This document shows, piece after piece, positions 52,449 through 61,479 of a DNA stretch of 64,000 bases; positions within the stretch are counted from its first letter, which is position 1, and the number at the start of each line of letters is the position of its first letter. The DNA lies in assembly GCA_001586195.1 (NCBI GenBank), contig CP014609.1, positions 3,132,501 through 3,196,500 on the forward strand, read 5' to 3'. The DNA comes from Solibacillus silvestris (GTDB lineage Bacteria; Bacillota; Bacilli; Bacillales_A; Planococcaceae). Under the pieces are notes generated by a model, which saw nothing but the letters and a program-made list of their open reading frames with translations, searched no databases and was not told the origin of the DNA. The position numbers and the translations under genes were made by a program.

Positions 52449-53681
52449 TTATTTCTCCTTTTTCTTACTGAAAGTCATGCCTTTTTTATTGGACTTTGGT
52501 TGATACGGCTTTTTCTCTGATGCTTTGTTTGCTGCGGGTGCCGCTTTTGAAGTTACTGTCTTAGCATTTCCCTCGACAAGTTGCCCTTGTGTCCAAACTT
52601 TTTGAACACCTTTTAAGGAAAGATCACGCAACCATTTTTTGAATGTCTTTTCGTCCTTGTAAGATAGTAATGTCAATACTTCTCCGTCTGAACCGGCACG
52701 TCCAGTACGTCCTGAACGGTGTGTATACTGCTCGATTGTACGAGGTACATCAACATGAATAACATGTGTTAAACCTGAAATATCTAAACCTCGTGCTGCA
52801 ATATCTGTCGCAATTAAAATGCGCGCTTCCCCTTTTCGGAACGCGTCCAACGCTTTTTTACGCTCATCTTTTTTCATGTCCGAGTGAAGTGCTACAATCG
52901 GTGCATCACGGTATTCCAGCTTGTTCTGTTTCATTAGTACTTGGTCGATGTTATTAACAAATGCCAATCCGCGCAATCCTTCAATATTAGCTAAACGACG
53001 AAGCATATCTGTTTTGTCCCGCTCTTCTACTTTTACAAAAGAGTGCACAACTTTACCGAACTTAACCATATCTTCCGGTTTGATCTCGATGCTGATCGGT
53101 TCAAACATTAATCGTTCCGCTACAAGCTTGATCTCTTCTGTAATCGTAGCCGATACAACAACGACTTGACGACCGAATGCAGCATTTTCAATAAATGATT
53201 TTACGACAACACGGTACTCGCGGCTAAGCAGCTGATCGCATTCATCCAAAACAATCGTCTCGATTTCTTTGAGTTTTAATTTACCTTGGCGTGCCAATTC
53301 ATTTAGACGTCCTGGTGTCCCGACTACAATCGTTGGCTTTTTCTTTAATTTTTCGATTTGGCGTGCCGAATTCGCTCCGCCAATTAGTTGCTGAACAGTG
53401 ATGTCTGTCCCTGCTGTCCAGTCACGGATTACTTCAACAATCTGCATCGCAAGCTCTTGTGAAGGTGCAACGATTAATGCCTGAGTTTGTTTCTTGTTAC
53501 CGTCTACTTTATTTAAAATCGGTAATGTGTAGGCTAGTGTTTTCCCTGAACCTGTCGGTGATTCCGCTACGATATCTTTTCCTTCAACCATCGCAGGAAT
53601 CATTTCCTCTTGTATTTTCATTGTTGTTTCAAACGACCATTTATTTTGAAGTGTTTCGTTTAATAAGCTAATTGCTGACAT
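52449..53681 (-). CDS. DEAD-box-family RNA helicase with DECD motif II (YfmL-like)
   Basis: 410-residue ATP-dependent RNA helicase. Motif I is SPTGSGKT, motif II is DECD in place of DEAD, motif III is SAT, and motif VI is HRSGRTGRAG. A Lys/Ala-rich tail (about 370-410) likely binds RNA. The compact size resembles B. subtilis YfmL, which acts in ribosome assembly; that link is inferred. AAAGGTGG precedes the ATG. A phased repeat array lies upstream. Confidence 0.9.
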   Translation of the reverse strand: MSAISLLNETLQNKWSFETTMKIQEEMIPAMVEGKDIVAESPTGSGKTLAYTLPILNKVDGNKKQTQALIVAPSQELAMQIVEVIRDWTAGTDITVQQLIGGANSARQIEKLKKKPTIVVGTPGRLNELARQGKLKLKEIETIVLDECDQLLSREYRVVVKSFIENAAFGRQVVVVSATITEEIKLVAERLMFEPISIEIKPEDMVKFGKVVHSFVKVEERDKTDMLRRLANIEGLRGLAFVNNIDQVLMKQNKLEYRDAPIVALHSDMKKDERKKALDAFRKGEARILIATDIAARGLDISGLTHVIHVDVPRTIEQYTHRSGRTGRAGSDGEVLTLLSYKDEKTFKKWLRDLSLKGVQKVWTQGQLVEGNAKTVTSKAAPAANKASEKKPYQPKSNKKGMTFSKKKEK

Positions 53682-53827
53682 ATTGTTTTACCACCTTTTA
53701 TTCGTTGGCTTTAGTGTACCATATTCCGTTATTAATGCGGAAATTTGGCGGGTTGTCAGTTACTGTTTTCAGAGAAAAAGGGAGGTTATGTGTCAATTGA
53801 AAAATGGCGCGTGGAAGCTGGGGGATT
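53682..53827. other. upstream region of the helicase gene
   Basis: 146 bp without a reading frame; it should contain the helicase promoter. GGAGG at 53781-53785 is not followed by a convincing gene on the plus strand. Confidence 0.4.
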
Positions 53828-54144
53828 TTCTAATAAATTCGGAAATCATCTAATATATTTAAATTTGTTCTAATAAAATGGCGATCTTCTAATATATCCT
53901 TCCGTTATGCTAATATCGGTTCGCTTTGTTCTAATATCATCTTGCCTTTTTCTAATAAAGCTCGTACATTTTCTAATATCCCGTATCATTGTTCTAATAA
54001 AATTTAAACCGAGTGCTTTTCCACATGATCTAGACTAAAAAATCGTCCACGAACTTCAGGCATCAACCGAAGTTCTAATAACCTCACCATTTCTTCTAAT
54101 AACATCTACATTTCTTCTAATAACTCTCTCCATTGTTCTAATAA
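53828..54144. repeat. 21-bp-phased array of the 9-mer TTCTAATA(A/T)
   Basis: Thirteen copies start at 53828, 53848, 53868, 53887, 53908, 53929, 53950, 53971, 53992, 54073, 54094, 54115 and 54136. Eleven match TTCTAATA(A/T) exactly; ATCTAATAT and TGCTAATAT differ by one or two bases. Steps are 19-21 bp, mostly exactly 21; the one gap (81 bp) is about four steps and holds a decayed copy (GACTAAAAA, 54033). Spacers of about 12 bp are not conserved except for a T-rich end. All copies have the same orientation. No reading frame, so a protein-binding or structural DNA array is likely. Confidence 0.85.
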
Positions 54145-54157
54145 AAACGCCTACAAC

Positions 54158-54193
54158 AAAAAAAGCATGCCGGAAACTACCTTCCAGCACGCC
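54158..54193 (-). terminator. terminator of the thiolase gene
   Basis: Minus strand GCGTGCTGG pairs with CCGGCATGC (two G-U) followed by seven T. Confidence 0.8.
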
Positions 54194-54206
54194 TAGCTTC
54201 TAGCAT

Positions 54207-55388
54207 CTACACTCTCTCAATAATTAAAGCAATTCCTTGGCCGCCACCGATACATAGACTGGCAACCGCATACTTTCCGTTGCGTCGTTGCAGTTCGTAT
54301 GCAGCGGATAAGATGATTCTTGTTCCACTTGCACCAACCGGATGACCAAGTGCGATTGCACCACCGTTTACATTCGTTTTCTCACGGTCCAGACCAAGTT
54401 CCTTTTCCACTGCAATATATTGAGCTGCAAAAGCTTCATTAATTTCAACTAAATCCATGTCTTCAATTGTTAAATTTGCACGCTCCAATGCTTGACGAAT
54501 TGCCGGAGCCGGGCCGATTCCCATAATCGTCGGATCAACGCCTGCTATTCCCCATGATACAATGCGGGCTAACGGCTGTAACTCTTGTCCCTTTACAAAA
54601 TCTTCGCTTGCGACAACGACAGATGCTGCCCCGTCGTTAATGCCGGAAGCATTCGCAGCTGTAACAGAGCCGTCCTTTTTAAATGCCGGACGTAATTTTG
54701 CCAAGCTTTCCAGTGTGCCACCTTCTTTAATATGTTCATCCTGATCTATTAAAATCTCGCCTTTTCTCGTAGTTACTGCAACAGGCACGATCTCTTTTGC
54801 AAACGTACCGTTCTCGCGTGCTTTTGCGGCACGTTCGTTTGATAGAAGTGCAAAGGCATCTTGCTCCTCGCGGGAAATCGTATATTGTTCAGCAAGTTTC
54901 TCTGCCGTCAAGCCCATTCCTGAGCCCGTATACTGGTCAGTTAATGTCGCTTGAAGCATATCTGTAAACTGCAGGTTGCCAAGTTTGGAACCGCTGAAGC
55001 GTTGTTCGAAATTTGAATATGGCGATTGGGACATATTTTCTGCTCCCCCTGCTAGTACGACTTCCCCTTCACCTAGCTGAATCATCTGTGCCGCCGATAC
55101 GACCGATTGCATACCGGATCCGCATAGACGATTTAATGTTAATGCCGGCACTTCCTTTGGCACGCCAGCATAAAGTCCGATATGACGGGCTAAATATGCT
55201 GAGTTTGCACCAGTTGTAATTACACCCCCGTAAATGACATGGTCGACTTGCTCAGGCTGTACGTTCGCACGCTTTAACGCTTCCACTGCTGTTTTTGTGC
55301 CAAGCTGTACTGCATCTGTTGTTGCAAAAGAACCTCCAAAAGCTGTAAATGCTGTACGTGCTCCGTCTACGATATATACGTTTTTCAT
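54207..55388 (-). CDS. thiolase (acetyl-CoA C-acyltransferase)
   Basis: 393-residue thiolase. Acyl-binding Cys is in NRLCGSGMQS, the catalytic His in GHPVGASGTR and the second Cys in CIGGGQG. Degradative (FadA/MmgA) or acetoacetyl-CoA forming; the acyl-CoA dehydrogenase gene 22 nt upstream on the same strand favours fatty or branched acyl-CoA breakdown. AAAGGGG lies 7 nt before the ATG. Confidence 0.92.
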   Translation of the reverse strand: MKNVYIVDGARTAFTAFGGSFATTDAVQLGTKTAVEALKRANVQPEQVDHVIYGGVITTGANSAYLARHIGLYAGVPKEVPALTLNRLCGSGMQSVVSAAQMIQLGEGEVVLAGGAENMSQSPYSNFEQRFSGSKLGNLQFTDMLQATLTDQYTGSGMGLTAEKLAEQYTISREEQDAFALLSNERAAKARENGTFAKEIVPVAVTTRKGEILIDQDEHIKEGGTLESLAKLRPAFKKDGSVTAANASGINDGAASVVVASEDFVKGQELQPLARIVSWGIAGVDPTIMGIGPAPAIRQALERANLTIEDMDLVEINEAFAAQYIAVEKELGLDREKTNVNGGAIALGHPVGASGTRIILSAAYELQRRNGKYAVASLCIGGGQGIALIIERV

Positions 55389-55410
55389 TATTCTATCCCC
55401 TTTGTCAGTA

Positions 55411-56553
55411 CTATTTAATAATTTGCTTTGCGATAATCCCCTTCATGATTTCGGTAGTACCCGCATAAATCGCAGCTACCGGAATATCACGATATCGTCT
55501 TGCGATTTCGTATTCCTCCATATAACCGTAGCCACCATGCAGCTGTAGACAATCTGCTACGACACGCTTTGCCATTTCACTAATCCACCATTTGGCCATC
55601 GACACTTCCTTTACGATATCCTGTCCTGTAATATGTTTGGCAATCAAACTATCGACATATGTACGGCCAAGGTCAATTTCAGTTGCCATTTCAGCTAACT
55701 TGAATTGAGTATTTTGGAAATCGGCAATGCGGCTGCCGAATGCTTTACGTTCTTTTACATAGTCAACCGTCAGTTTTAAACAGCATTCTGCCTCGATTTG
55801 TGTTTCCAGTGCGACAATCAGTCGTTCCTGCTGCAGTTTTTCCATTAAATAATAGAAGCCACGGTTTTCTTCCCCTAAAAGGTTTTCTGCTGGTACACGA
55901 ACATCCTCAAAAATCAGCTCCCCGGTATCTGCGCTATGCATGCCAATCTTATCTAGTTTTTTTCCGCGCTTAAAACCAGGTGTACCGCTTTCCACAATTA
56001 ACAGACTAACTCCTTTATATGCCGGAATTGCCTGCGGATCTGTTTTACAAACGACAACTACATAATCTGCATGAATGCCATTCGTAATAAAGGTTTTTTC
56101 TCCGTTTAAAATATAAAAATCCCCATCTTTTTTCGCTGTCGTTTGAATGCCTGCGAGGTCAGATCCTGCACCGGGTTCCGTCATAGCAATAGCCGAAATA
56201 TATTCGCCTGTAACGCTTTTAGGAAGCCATTTTTCCTTTTGTGCAGCAGTCCCATATGCTTCAACATAAGGTGTCACAATATCGGAATGAAGCGATATCC
56301 CACTTGCTAACCCTGCACCAACACGCTCTAGTTCCTCCGTTAATATAGCAGAATAGCCAAAATCGAGCGCAAGCCCCCCATATTCTTCACTGACCATTGG
56401 ACATAAAAAGCCATTCTCCCCGAGCTTCAGCCAAAAATCCCGTGGAATATCGCGTTCTTTTTCCCATTGCTCGAAATAAGGATACGCCTCTTTATCCAGC
56501 ATTTTTCGTAAAGCTTTTCTAAACATCTCATGCTCTTCTGTATAAATGCCCAT
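55411..56553 (-). CDS. acyl-CoA dehydrogenase
   Basis: FAD enzyme introducing a trans-2 double bond in acyl-CoA, 380 aa. AMTEPGAGSDLAGIQTTA and FITNG lie in the FAD/substrate region; LQLHGGYGYMEEYEIARRYRD carries the usual catalytic-base area, and the end INTGTTE-like AIYAGTTEIMKGIIAKQI is typical. Chain-length preference unknown. AAAGGGG lies 7 nt before ATG 56553; a longer frame to 56610 precedes it. Confidence 0.92.
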   Translation of the reverse strand: MGIYTEEHEMFRKALRKMLDKEAYPYFEQWEKERDIPRDFWLKLGENGFLCPMVSEEYGGLALDFGYSAILTEELERVGAGLASGISLHSDIVTPYVEAYGTAAQKEKWLPKSVTGEYISAIAMTEPGAGSDLAGIQTTAKKDGDFYILNGEKTFITNGIHADYVVVVCKTDPQAIPAYKGVSLLIVESGTPGFKRGKKLDKIGMHSADTGELIFEDVRVPAENLLGEENRGFYYLMEKLQQERLIVALETQIEAECCLKLTVDYVKERKAFGSRIADFQNTQFKLAEMATEIDLGRTYVDSLIAKHITGQDIVKEVSMAKWWISEMAKRVVADCLQLHGGYGYMEEYEIARRYRDIPVAAIYAGTTEIMKGIIAKQIIK

Positions 56554-56673
56554 TCCTCCGCCCCTTTGTTTTTTCTGAATATTAGTACACTTCAATATTA
56601 ACAGGCACAAAAAATGGAAACAATGGTTTTATAAGAAATATTATTGCACGATACAGAAATTCAAGTGAAAAAT

Positions 56674-56709
56674 AAAAAAAGAGTTGCCAGAAATATTCAT
56701 GACAACTCT
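56674..56709 (-). terminator. terminator of the murein-recycling operon
   Basis: Minus strand AGAGTTGTCA pairs with TGGCAACTCT (wobble) then seven T, just after murQ. Confidence 0.8.
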
Positions 56710-56714
56710 CGTTA

Positions 56715-57620
56715 TTAACTATTGTTTAACAGTAAAATCGCTTTTCTCGTATGACCATCTACTTGTTCTAACGCATGGATTACCCGTTCATAATTTTGAT
56801 TTGTTTTTAACATGACAATTGCAGGTTTAACAGCATATTTTGTTTTTTCAAGCACTTGTTCCGCTTCCGCATATTTACAATCTGTCGCAGCGATGACAAT
56901 TCTTTTAGCCCGCTCTATTAATTTTTTATTGCTGGCATGTACATCGACCATTAAGTTTTCATACACTTTGCCTAACTGCACCATCGAAGCCGTACTGATC
57001 ATATTTAAAATCATTTTATGTGATGTAGCCGCTTTTAACCTTGTTGAACCTGTTAATATTTCGGGACCTACGACGACTTCAATCGCTTCTTCCGCATAGC
57101 GACTTACTTCAGAGTTAATATTGCTCGTCAAACTTACCGTAAAAGCCCCGACCGATTGCGCATATTGTAAAGCCCCCATTACAAATGGCGTTGTACCGCT
57201 CGCTGTAATACCGATAACGGAATCGAACGGTGTTATGTTTTTTTCCTTTAATTTGTTTATTCCGTCTTCCAAACGGTCTTCAGCATTTTCCACTGCCTGG
57301 AAAAAGGCTTCCTTTCCGCCTGCCATGACGGTTTGCACAAGTTCCGGATCGGTCATAAAAGTAGGGGGACATTCTGATGCATCAAGCATACCTAAACGAC
57401 CACTAGTCCCCGCTCCGATATAAAAAAGGCGTCCACCGTTACTTATATTTTCAACCACTCTTTTAATTACTTTCTCAATAATAGGCAAAACTTGTTCGAC
57501 ACTTTTCACAACCTGCATATCTTCTTTATTCATTATTTGCAGTATGTCCGAGATAGGCATTACATCCAAATTCAATGTTTCGTCATTCCGTTTTTCAGTC
57601 GTTAATTGATCGTAATTCAT
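56715..57620 (-). CDS. murQ: N-acetylmuramic acid 6-phosphate etherase
   Basis: Cleaves MurNAc-6-phosphate to GlcNAc-6-phosphate and D-lactate; 301 aa. SIS-domain segments GRLFYIGAGTSGRLGMLDASE, GITASGTTPFV and GSTRLKAATSHKMILNMIST hold the active Glu residues. ATGA overlap with the kinase gene. Last gene of the cluster. Confidence 0.95.
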   Translation of the reverse strand: MNYDQLTTEKRNDETLNLDVMPISDILQIMNKEDMQVVKSVEQVLPIIEKVIKRVVENISNGGRLFYIGAGTSGRLGMLDASECPPTFMTDPELVQTVMAGGKEAFFQAVENAEDRLEDGINKLKEKNITPFDSVIGITASGTTPFVMGALQYAQSVGAFTVSLTSNINSEVSRYAEEAIEVVVGPEILTGSTRLKAATSHKMILNMISTASMVQLGKVYENLMVDVHASNKKLIERAKRIVIAATDCKYAEAEQVLEKTKYAVKPAIVMLKTNQNYERVIHALEQVDGHTRKAILLLNNS

Positions 57621-58594
57621 GTTATCTCACCTTCCAATAGACGCCATGTTTGTTGAATCGTTTGTTTAACTGGATCACTTACTTCGATTTCACTTTCATG
57701 TAATGCTAATAAGTAAGCTCCAACTGTCCCCGAAATTGGTGGCTTCAAAGCAATCAAATCAGGAAATCGCGATGAAAAACGTACGCTAAACCGTTCATAA
57801 AATGGATTATTCGAAAATAATCCGCCATGTAAAACTACCGGCTTTGTCCGATCAATTCGTGAATAGGCACTTTCAATAAGTTGTAATAATGCTTCTTGAA
57901 CTGTGCTAACGATGGATTCTGCTAATAGATCTTCCTCAAAAGCGTCTAGCACAATCCTGCCTACAGAAGAAATAGCGGCCACGGAGTTCGTGCTGCCGTA
58001 AACTTTTGTAATGAGCTGATCAGGTGACTGTACATTAAAATGGGACAATATCTTTTCCTGAAATAGCTTCAAAGGCATTTTGTCGTCATGCGCCTTTAAT
58101 ACAGAACGAATGGCCAGCTTCCCTAAGTGATAGCCGCTTCCTTCGTCACCTAATAAATAACCCCAGCCTCCGACACGAAATGTTTTTTGCTGCTCATAAC
58201 CGAATATAATTGCTCCGGTTCCAGCAATAAGTAAAGTACCTTCTCTGCCCCATGTTCCCGCTGCTAATGCGGCATGGATATCACTCTGCACTCTAAGTTT
58301 TTCCAGAACGGGTGATTGCTTAAATGCATCATATATTTTCTGCTGCTCAGCTTGTCGATCTGCACCTGCCATTGCAGCAAATACTGTTTCAACGTCCGAT
58401 AATGTCGCACCTGTCTGTATTAACAACTGGTTGATCAAATTATTTATAAGTGTGTACAACTGATCTATTGAAATCGCTGTTAAATTGCCGGAACTTCCCT
58501 TAGCAACTGCAAGTAAATGTCCGTTTTTATCACCGATTACAGCGGTTGTTTTCGTGCCGCCACCATCTATACCAATCCATAATTTCCCTGCCAT
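57617..58594 (-). CDS. BadF/BcrA-type amino-sugar kinase, probably MurNAc/GlcNAc kinase
   Basis: 325-residue ASKHA-fold kinase: amino-terminal phosphate loop IGIDGGGTKTTAV, GAGAD-type AAMAGADR, second phosphate loop IAGTGAIIFG, and VGGWGYLLGDEGSGYHLG, typical of NagK/MurK kinases. Immediately before murQ (4-nt overlap), it most likely phosphorylates imported MurNAc (as Clostridium MurK does), giving the MurQ substrate. AAGGTGAG lies upstream of the ATG. Confidence 0.87.
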   Translation of the reverse strand: MAGKLWIGIDGGGTKTTAVIGDKNGHLLAVAKGSSGNLTAISIDQLYTLINNLINQLLIQTGATLSDVETVFAAMAGADRQAEQQKIYDAFKQSPVLEKLRVQSDIHAALAAGTWGREGTLLIAGTGAIIFGYEQQKTFRVGGWGYLLGDEGSGYHLGKLAIRSVLKAHDDKMPLKLFQEKILSHFNVQSPDQLITKVYGSTNSVAAISSVGRIVLDAFEEDLLAESIVSTVQEALLQLIESAYSRIDRTKPVVLHGGLFSNNPFYERFSVRFSSRFPDLIALKPPISGTVGAYLLALHESEIEVSDPVKQTIQQTWRLLEGEIT

Positions 58595-58607
58595 TTACTC
58601 ACCTTAT

Positions 58608-59639
58608 CTATTCATTTTCAAGTGCAACTAAGTTGTGCACAATTCTTCGAAACCTTTGAATTTCGCAACCACGTCCAAAATGAACGCGGTTTGTTACCAA
58701 AATAATTGCTAATTGCTTCTCATCCGATACCCAAATTGAAGTGCCCGTAAAACCGGTATGCCCAAAACCGTCTCGCAAATATTGGCCGGAAAATGAAGGC
58801 GAAGAATACAACTGCCACCCTAAGCCACGCTGTTCCTCATGCTGCTCTGTAAAACTTTGCTTTGCTAATTGTTTAGTATGCTCGCGAAAAATAGAATCGT
58901 TATTTTTCATAAAAGATTGAGCAAACTTCGTCAAATCCTCAGCAGTCGAAAACAACCCTGCATGACCGCTAACTCCGCCAAAATGGAGAGCATTTTCATC
59001 ATGTACTTCACCCCACTGATGTTTCTGTAAATAAGTACGAAATTCAGTTGCCGCAATTTTAGCCTGTAACTGGACAGGCGGATTAAATAGAGTATTGTGC
59101 ATACAAAGCGGCCGGAAAATAGTTTTACTGGCATAGTCGGCCAATGAGATACCTGTAACCTTTTCGATCAGCTTCCCTAATAAAATATAGTTTACATCGC
59201 TATAGATCACCTTCTGCTCTACACTTTTCCGTCCTGTTTCCTTTGCAATACGTTCTATGACATCTGCATAAGCTACCCCTTCTTTATAGAACTTGATTTC
59301 TGCCCGAAAGCCGCTTGTATGTGTTAATAAATGACGAATCCTAACTTCTTCATGCATTTCCTTCAATTCCGGAAAGTAGTAACTAATGGAATCATCTAAA
59401 TCAATAACCCCTTGCTCAAGCAATAATAAAACCGAGCTTGCTGTTGCTACTACTTTCGTTAATGAAGCACAATCAAATATCGTCTGTTCCGACATCGGAA
59501 TTTGCTGCTTTGTATGTGCCATCCCAAATGCTTTACAGTAAAGGACATCCTTTGCATTTGCCACAGACAATACTGCACCGGGCAGTTCTTTGTTTTGGAT
59601 TGCTGTTTCAATAAATTGTTCAACTCGTGAAAAAGCCAT
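58608..59639 (-). CDS. serine hydrolase of the beta-lactamase class C fold, AmiE-like
   Basis: 343-residue penicillin-binding-protein-fold hydrolase. Catalytic SxxK is SLTK, the YxN-type motif is YSDVNY, and HTGFTG replaces KTG. No signal peptide, so cytosolic, unlike secreted B. subtilis AmiE (YbbE), the amidase that strips peptides from MurNAc. The position in a mur cluster suggests removal of peptide from imported muropeptides. AGGAGGG lies 4-5 nt before ATG 59639, overlapping the permease gene end region. Confidence 0.82.
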   Translation of the reverse strand: MAFSRVEQFIETAIQNKELPGAVLSVANAKDVLYCKAFGMAHTKQQIPMSEQTIFDCASLTKVVATASSVLLLLEQGVIDLDDSISYYFPELKEMHEEVRIRHLLTHTSGFRAEIKFYKEGVAYADVIERIAKETGRKSVEQKVIYSDVNYILLGKLIEKVTGISLADYASKTIFRPLCMHNTLFNPPVQLQAKIAATEFRTYLQKHQWGEVHDENALHFGGVSGHAGLFSTAEDLTKFAQSFMKNNDSIFREHTKQLAKQSFTEQHEEQRGLGWQLYSSPSFSGQYLRDGFGHTGFTGTSIWVSDEKQLAIILVTNRVHFGRGCEIQRFRRIVHNLVALENE

Positions 59640-59649
59640 GATCTCCCTC

Positions 59650-60474
59650 CTATTTGATGGCACCTTCTGTCATACCTTTTACGATATGGCGTTGGAAGAT
59701 CGAATAGAAAACAATTACCGGTATGACAGCAATACATAATCCCGCAAACAAGACACCCCATGCACTATCGTATTGTGCGTCTATTTTCAGTAAGTTCATC
59801 GCAACACCTAACGTATTTTTGCTTTCTGTCTGCAGTAAAATTAACGCCATGAAAAATTCATTCCAATAAGAAATGGCATTCAAAATCGTCACGGTCATAA
59901 TTCCTGACTTTATAAGCGGTGTCACAATTTTAAACAGGATTCCATATGGACTCATACCATCGACGACCGCTGCTTCTTCAAGCTCTTTAGGAATATTGCC
60001 GATAAATCCAACAAGTATGAAAATTGTAAACGGTACATGCGAAATGGCATATACAAGCGATAATGCCCACAAGTTATCTAATAAATTAAACTTCATTAAT
60101 AAGAAAAATAGAGGAATCCAACCTAAAACGGATGGAATCATCATTGAAGCCAAATAAACATTAATCAGCACTTCACCAAATTTTGAACGAACACGTTCCA
60201 GCGCATAAGCCGTAGGAATCGATAAAATGAGTGTTAAAAAAGAGCCAAGCACTGTTACAAAAAAACTGTTCAAAAATGCACGCCCGATATTATAGTCGTT
60301 CCATGCTCGTTCAAAATTTGTAAAACTAAAATCAGTCGGCATTGACCAAGGTGACGTGAAGATTTCTGCATTCGATTTAAACGCACCCATAAACATCCAT
60401 ATTAACGGGAAAATTACGATAAACGCCCATAGGATTAACGGGATACGTACTAAAATTTGTGAAACTACTTTCAT
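59650..60474 (-). CDS. sugar ABC transporter permease (MalG type)
   Basis: 274-residue CUT1-family permease, six membrane helices, with the EAA loop EEAAVVDGMSPYGILFKIVTPL. Partner of the adjacent MalF-type permease. No ATPase gene in the operon, so a shared MsmX-like ATPase elsewhere is expected. GGGGG lies upstream of the ATG. Confidence 0.9.
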   Translation of the reverse strand: MKVVSQILVRIPLILWAFIVIFPLIWMFMGAFKSNAEIFTSPWSMPTDFSFTNFERAWNDYNIGRAFLNSFFVTVLGSFLTLILSIPTAYALERVRSKFGEVLINVYLASMMIPSVLGWIPLFFLLMKFNLLDNLWALSLVYAISHVPFTIFILVGFIGNIPKELEEAAVVDGMSPYGILFKIVTPLIKSGIMTVTILNAISYWNEFFMALILLQTESKNTLGVAMNLLKIDAQYDSAWGVLFAGLCIAVIPVIVFYSIFQRHIVKGMTEGAIK

Positions 60475-60487
60475 CTCAATTCCCCCG

Positions 60488-61381
60488 TTAATATTCGACT
60501 TTTTCTTTTTTCAGAATAAATTGTGACATGAGAACGGTAATGAGCGACACGACCAAGATTAGAACACCAATCGCTGCACCATAGCCAAATTGAAAATCTT
60601 CAAAAGCGCGCTGGTATAAATATGATCCCATTACTTCTGAAGCGCTTCCCGGTCCACCACCTGTCATTACTTGCACAAGGACAAACGAACCGTTCAGAGA
60701 AGTAATGATTATATAAAGAATGGATGTTTTTATTTGTGGCCAAACGAGTGGAACCGTAATATGCCAAAATTGTTGCCACTCGGATGCCCCATCAATATCT
60801 GCCGCTTCATATAAACTTTTCGGTACATTCGAGATACCACCCATAATAAGTAGCATAAATAATCCAATCCCTGCCCAGATTGCAGGAATGGCAATACTAG
60901 GAAGTACCCATGTTTTATCACCTAACCAAGGGCGGGCCCATTCAGTTAATCCAACCTGATTTAATAAGCTATTTACAATCCCCATATTCGGATCATAAAT
61001 GAATTGCCATAAAATCCCTATAACTACAACCGACATAATATTCGGAAAGAAAAATACAATCCGGTAAAATGGCGCTTCTTTAATCTTAAGCTGCGTCAAT
61101 GCCACAGCAAAAAATAGAGCGAGCGTCATAATCCCAATAACTTTTACAAATACGAAGAAAAAGTCATTTATAATCGCCTTTTTAATAATGGAGTCATTCC
61201 ATAGACGAATATAATTATCTAAGCCGATAAACGTTTTGTTTGCACTTGTTCCGGACCACTCAAAAAATGAGTAATACAATCCGCCCAACATCGGATAAAC
61301 AGTAAAAATTAAAAAGAGCAGAAAAGTCGGCAGTAAACAAAATGCTAAAAACAAATATTTACTTTTGGAAGAAAAGGTCAT
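60488..61381 (-). CDS. sugar ABC transporter permease (MalF type)
   Basis: 297-residue CUT1-family permease with six helices and the EAA loop YEAADIDGASEWQQFWHITVPLV. Forms the import channel with the downstream permease. Starts after an intercistronic hairpin (61414-61440) following the binding-protein gene. GGAG lies upstream of the ATG. Confidence 0.9.
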   Translation of the reverse strand: MTFSSKSKYLFLAFCLLPTFLLFLIFTVYPMLGGLYYSFFEWSGTSANKTFIGLDNYIRLWNDSIIKKAIINDFFFVFVKVIGIMTLALFFAVALTQLKIKEAPFYRIVFFFPNIMSVVVIGILWQFIYDPNMGIVNSLLNQVGLTEWARPWLGDKTWVLPSIAIPAIWAGIGLFMLLIMGGISNVPKSLYEAADIDGASEWQQFWHITVPLVWPQIKTSILYIIITSLNGSFVLVQVMTGGGPGSASEVMGSYLYQRAFEDFQFGYGAAIGVLILVVSLITVLMSQFILKKEKVEY

Positions 61382-61413
61382 TGTTCATTACTCCTTTCTC
61401 TACTGATTAAATA

Positions 61414-61440
61414 AGGTTGCTAAAAAGCTTTTAGCAACCT
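61414..61440 (-). promoter_or_regulatory. intercistronic hairpin after the sugar-binding protein gene
   Basis: AGGTTGCTAAAA pairs with TTTTAGCAACCT around a short loop, without a clean T run on the minus strand. Such hairpins usually stabilise the upstream mRNA, giving more binding protein than permease. Confidence 0.6.
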
Positions 61441-61479
61441 CATTTCCAGCAGTCACTTATTTGCAAAGTGACTCTCTCG

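Noticed and set aside
53828-54144. Possible CRISPR array
   Set aside because: Repeat is 9 bp and spacers about 12 bp, far below CRISPR sizes, and no cas genes are nearby.
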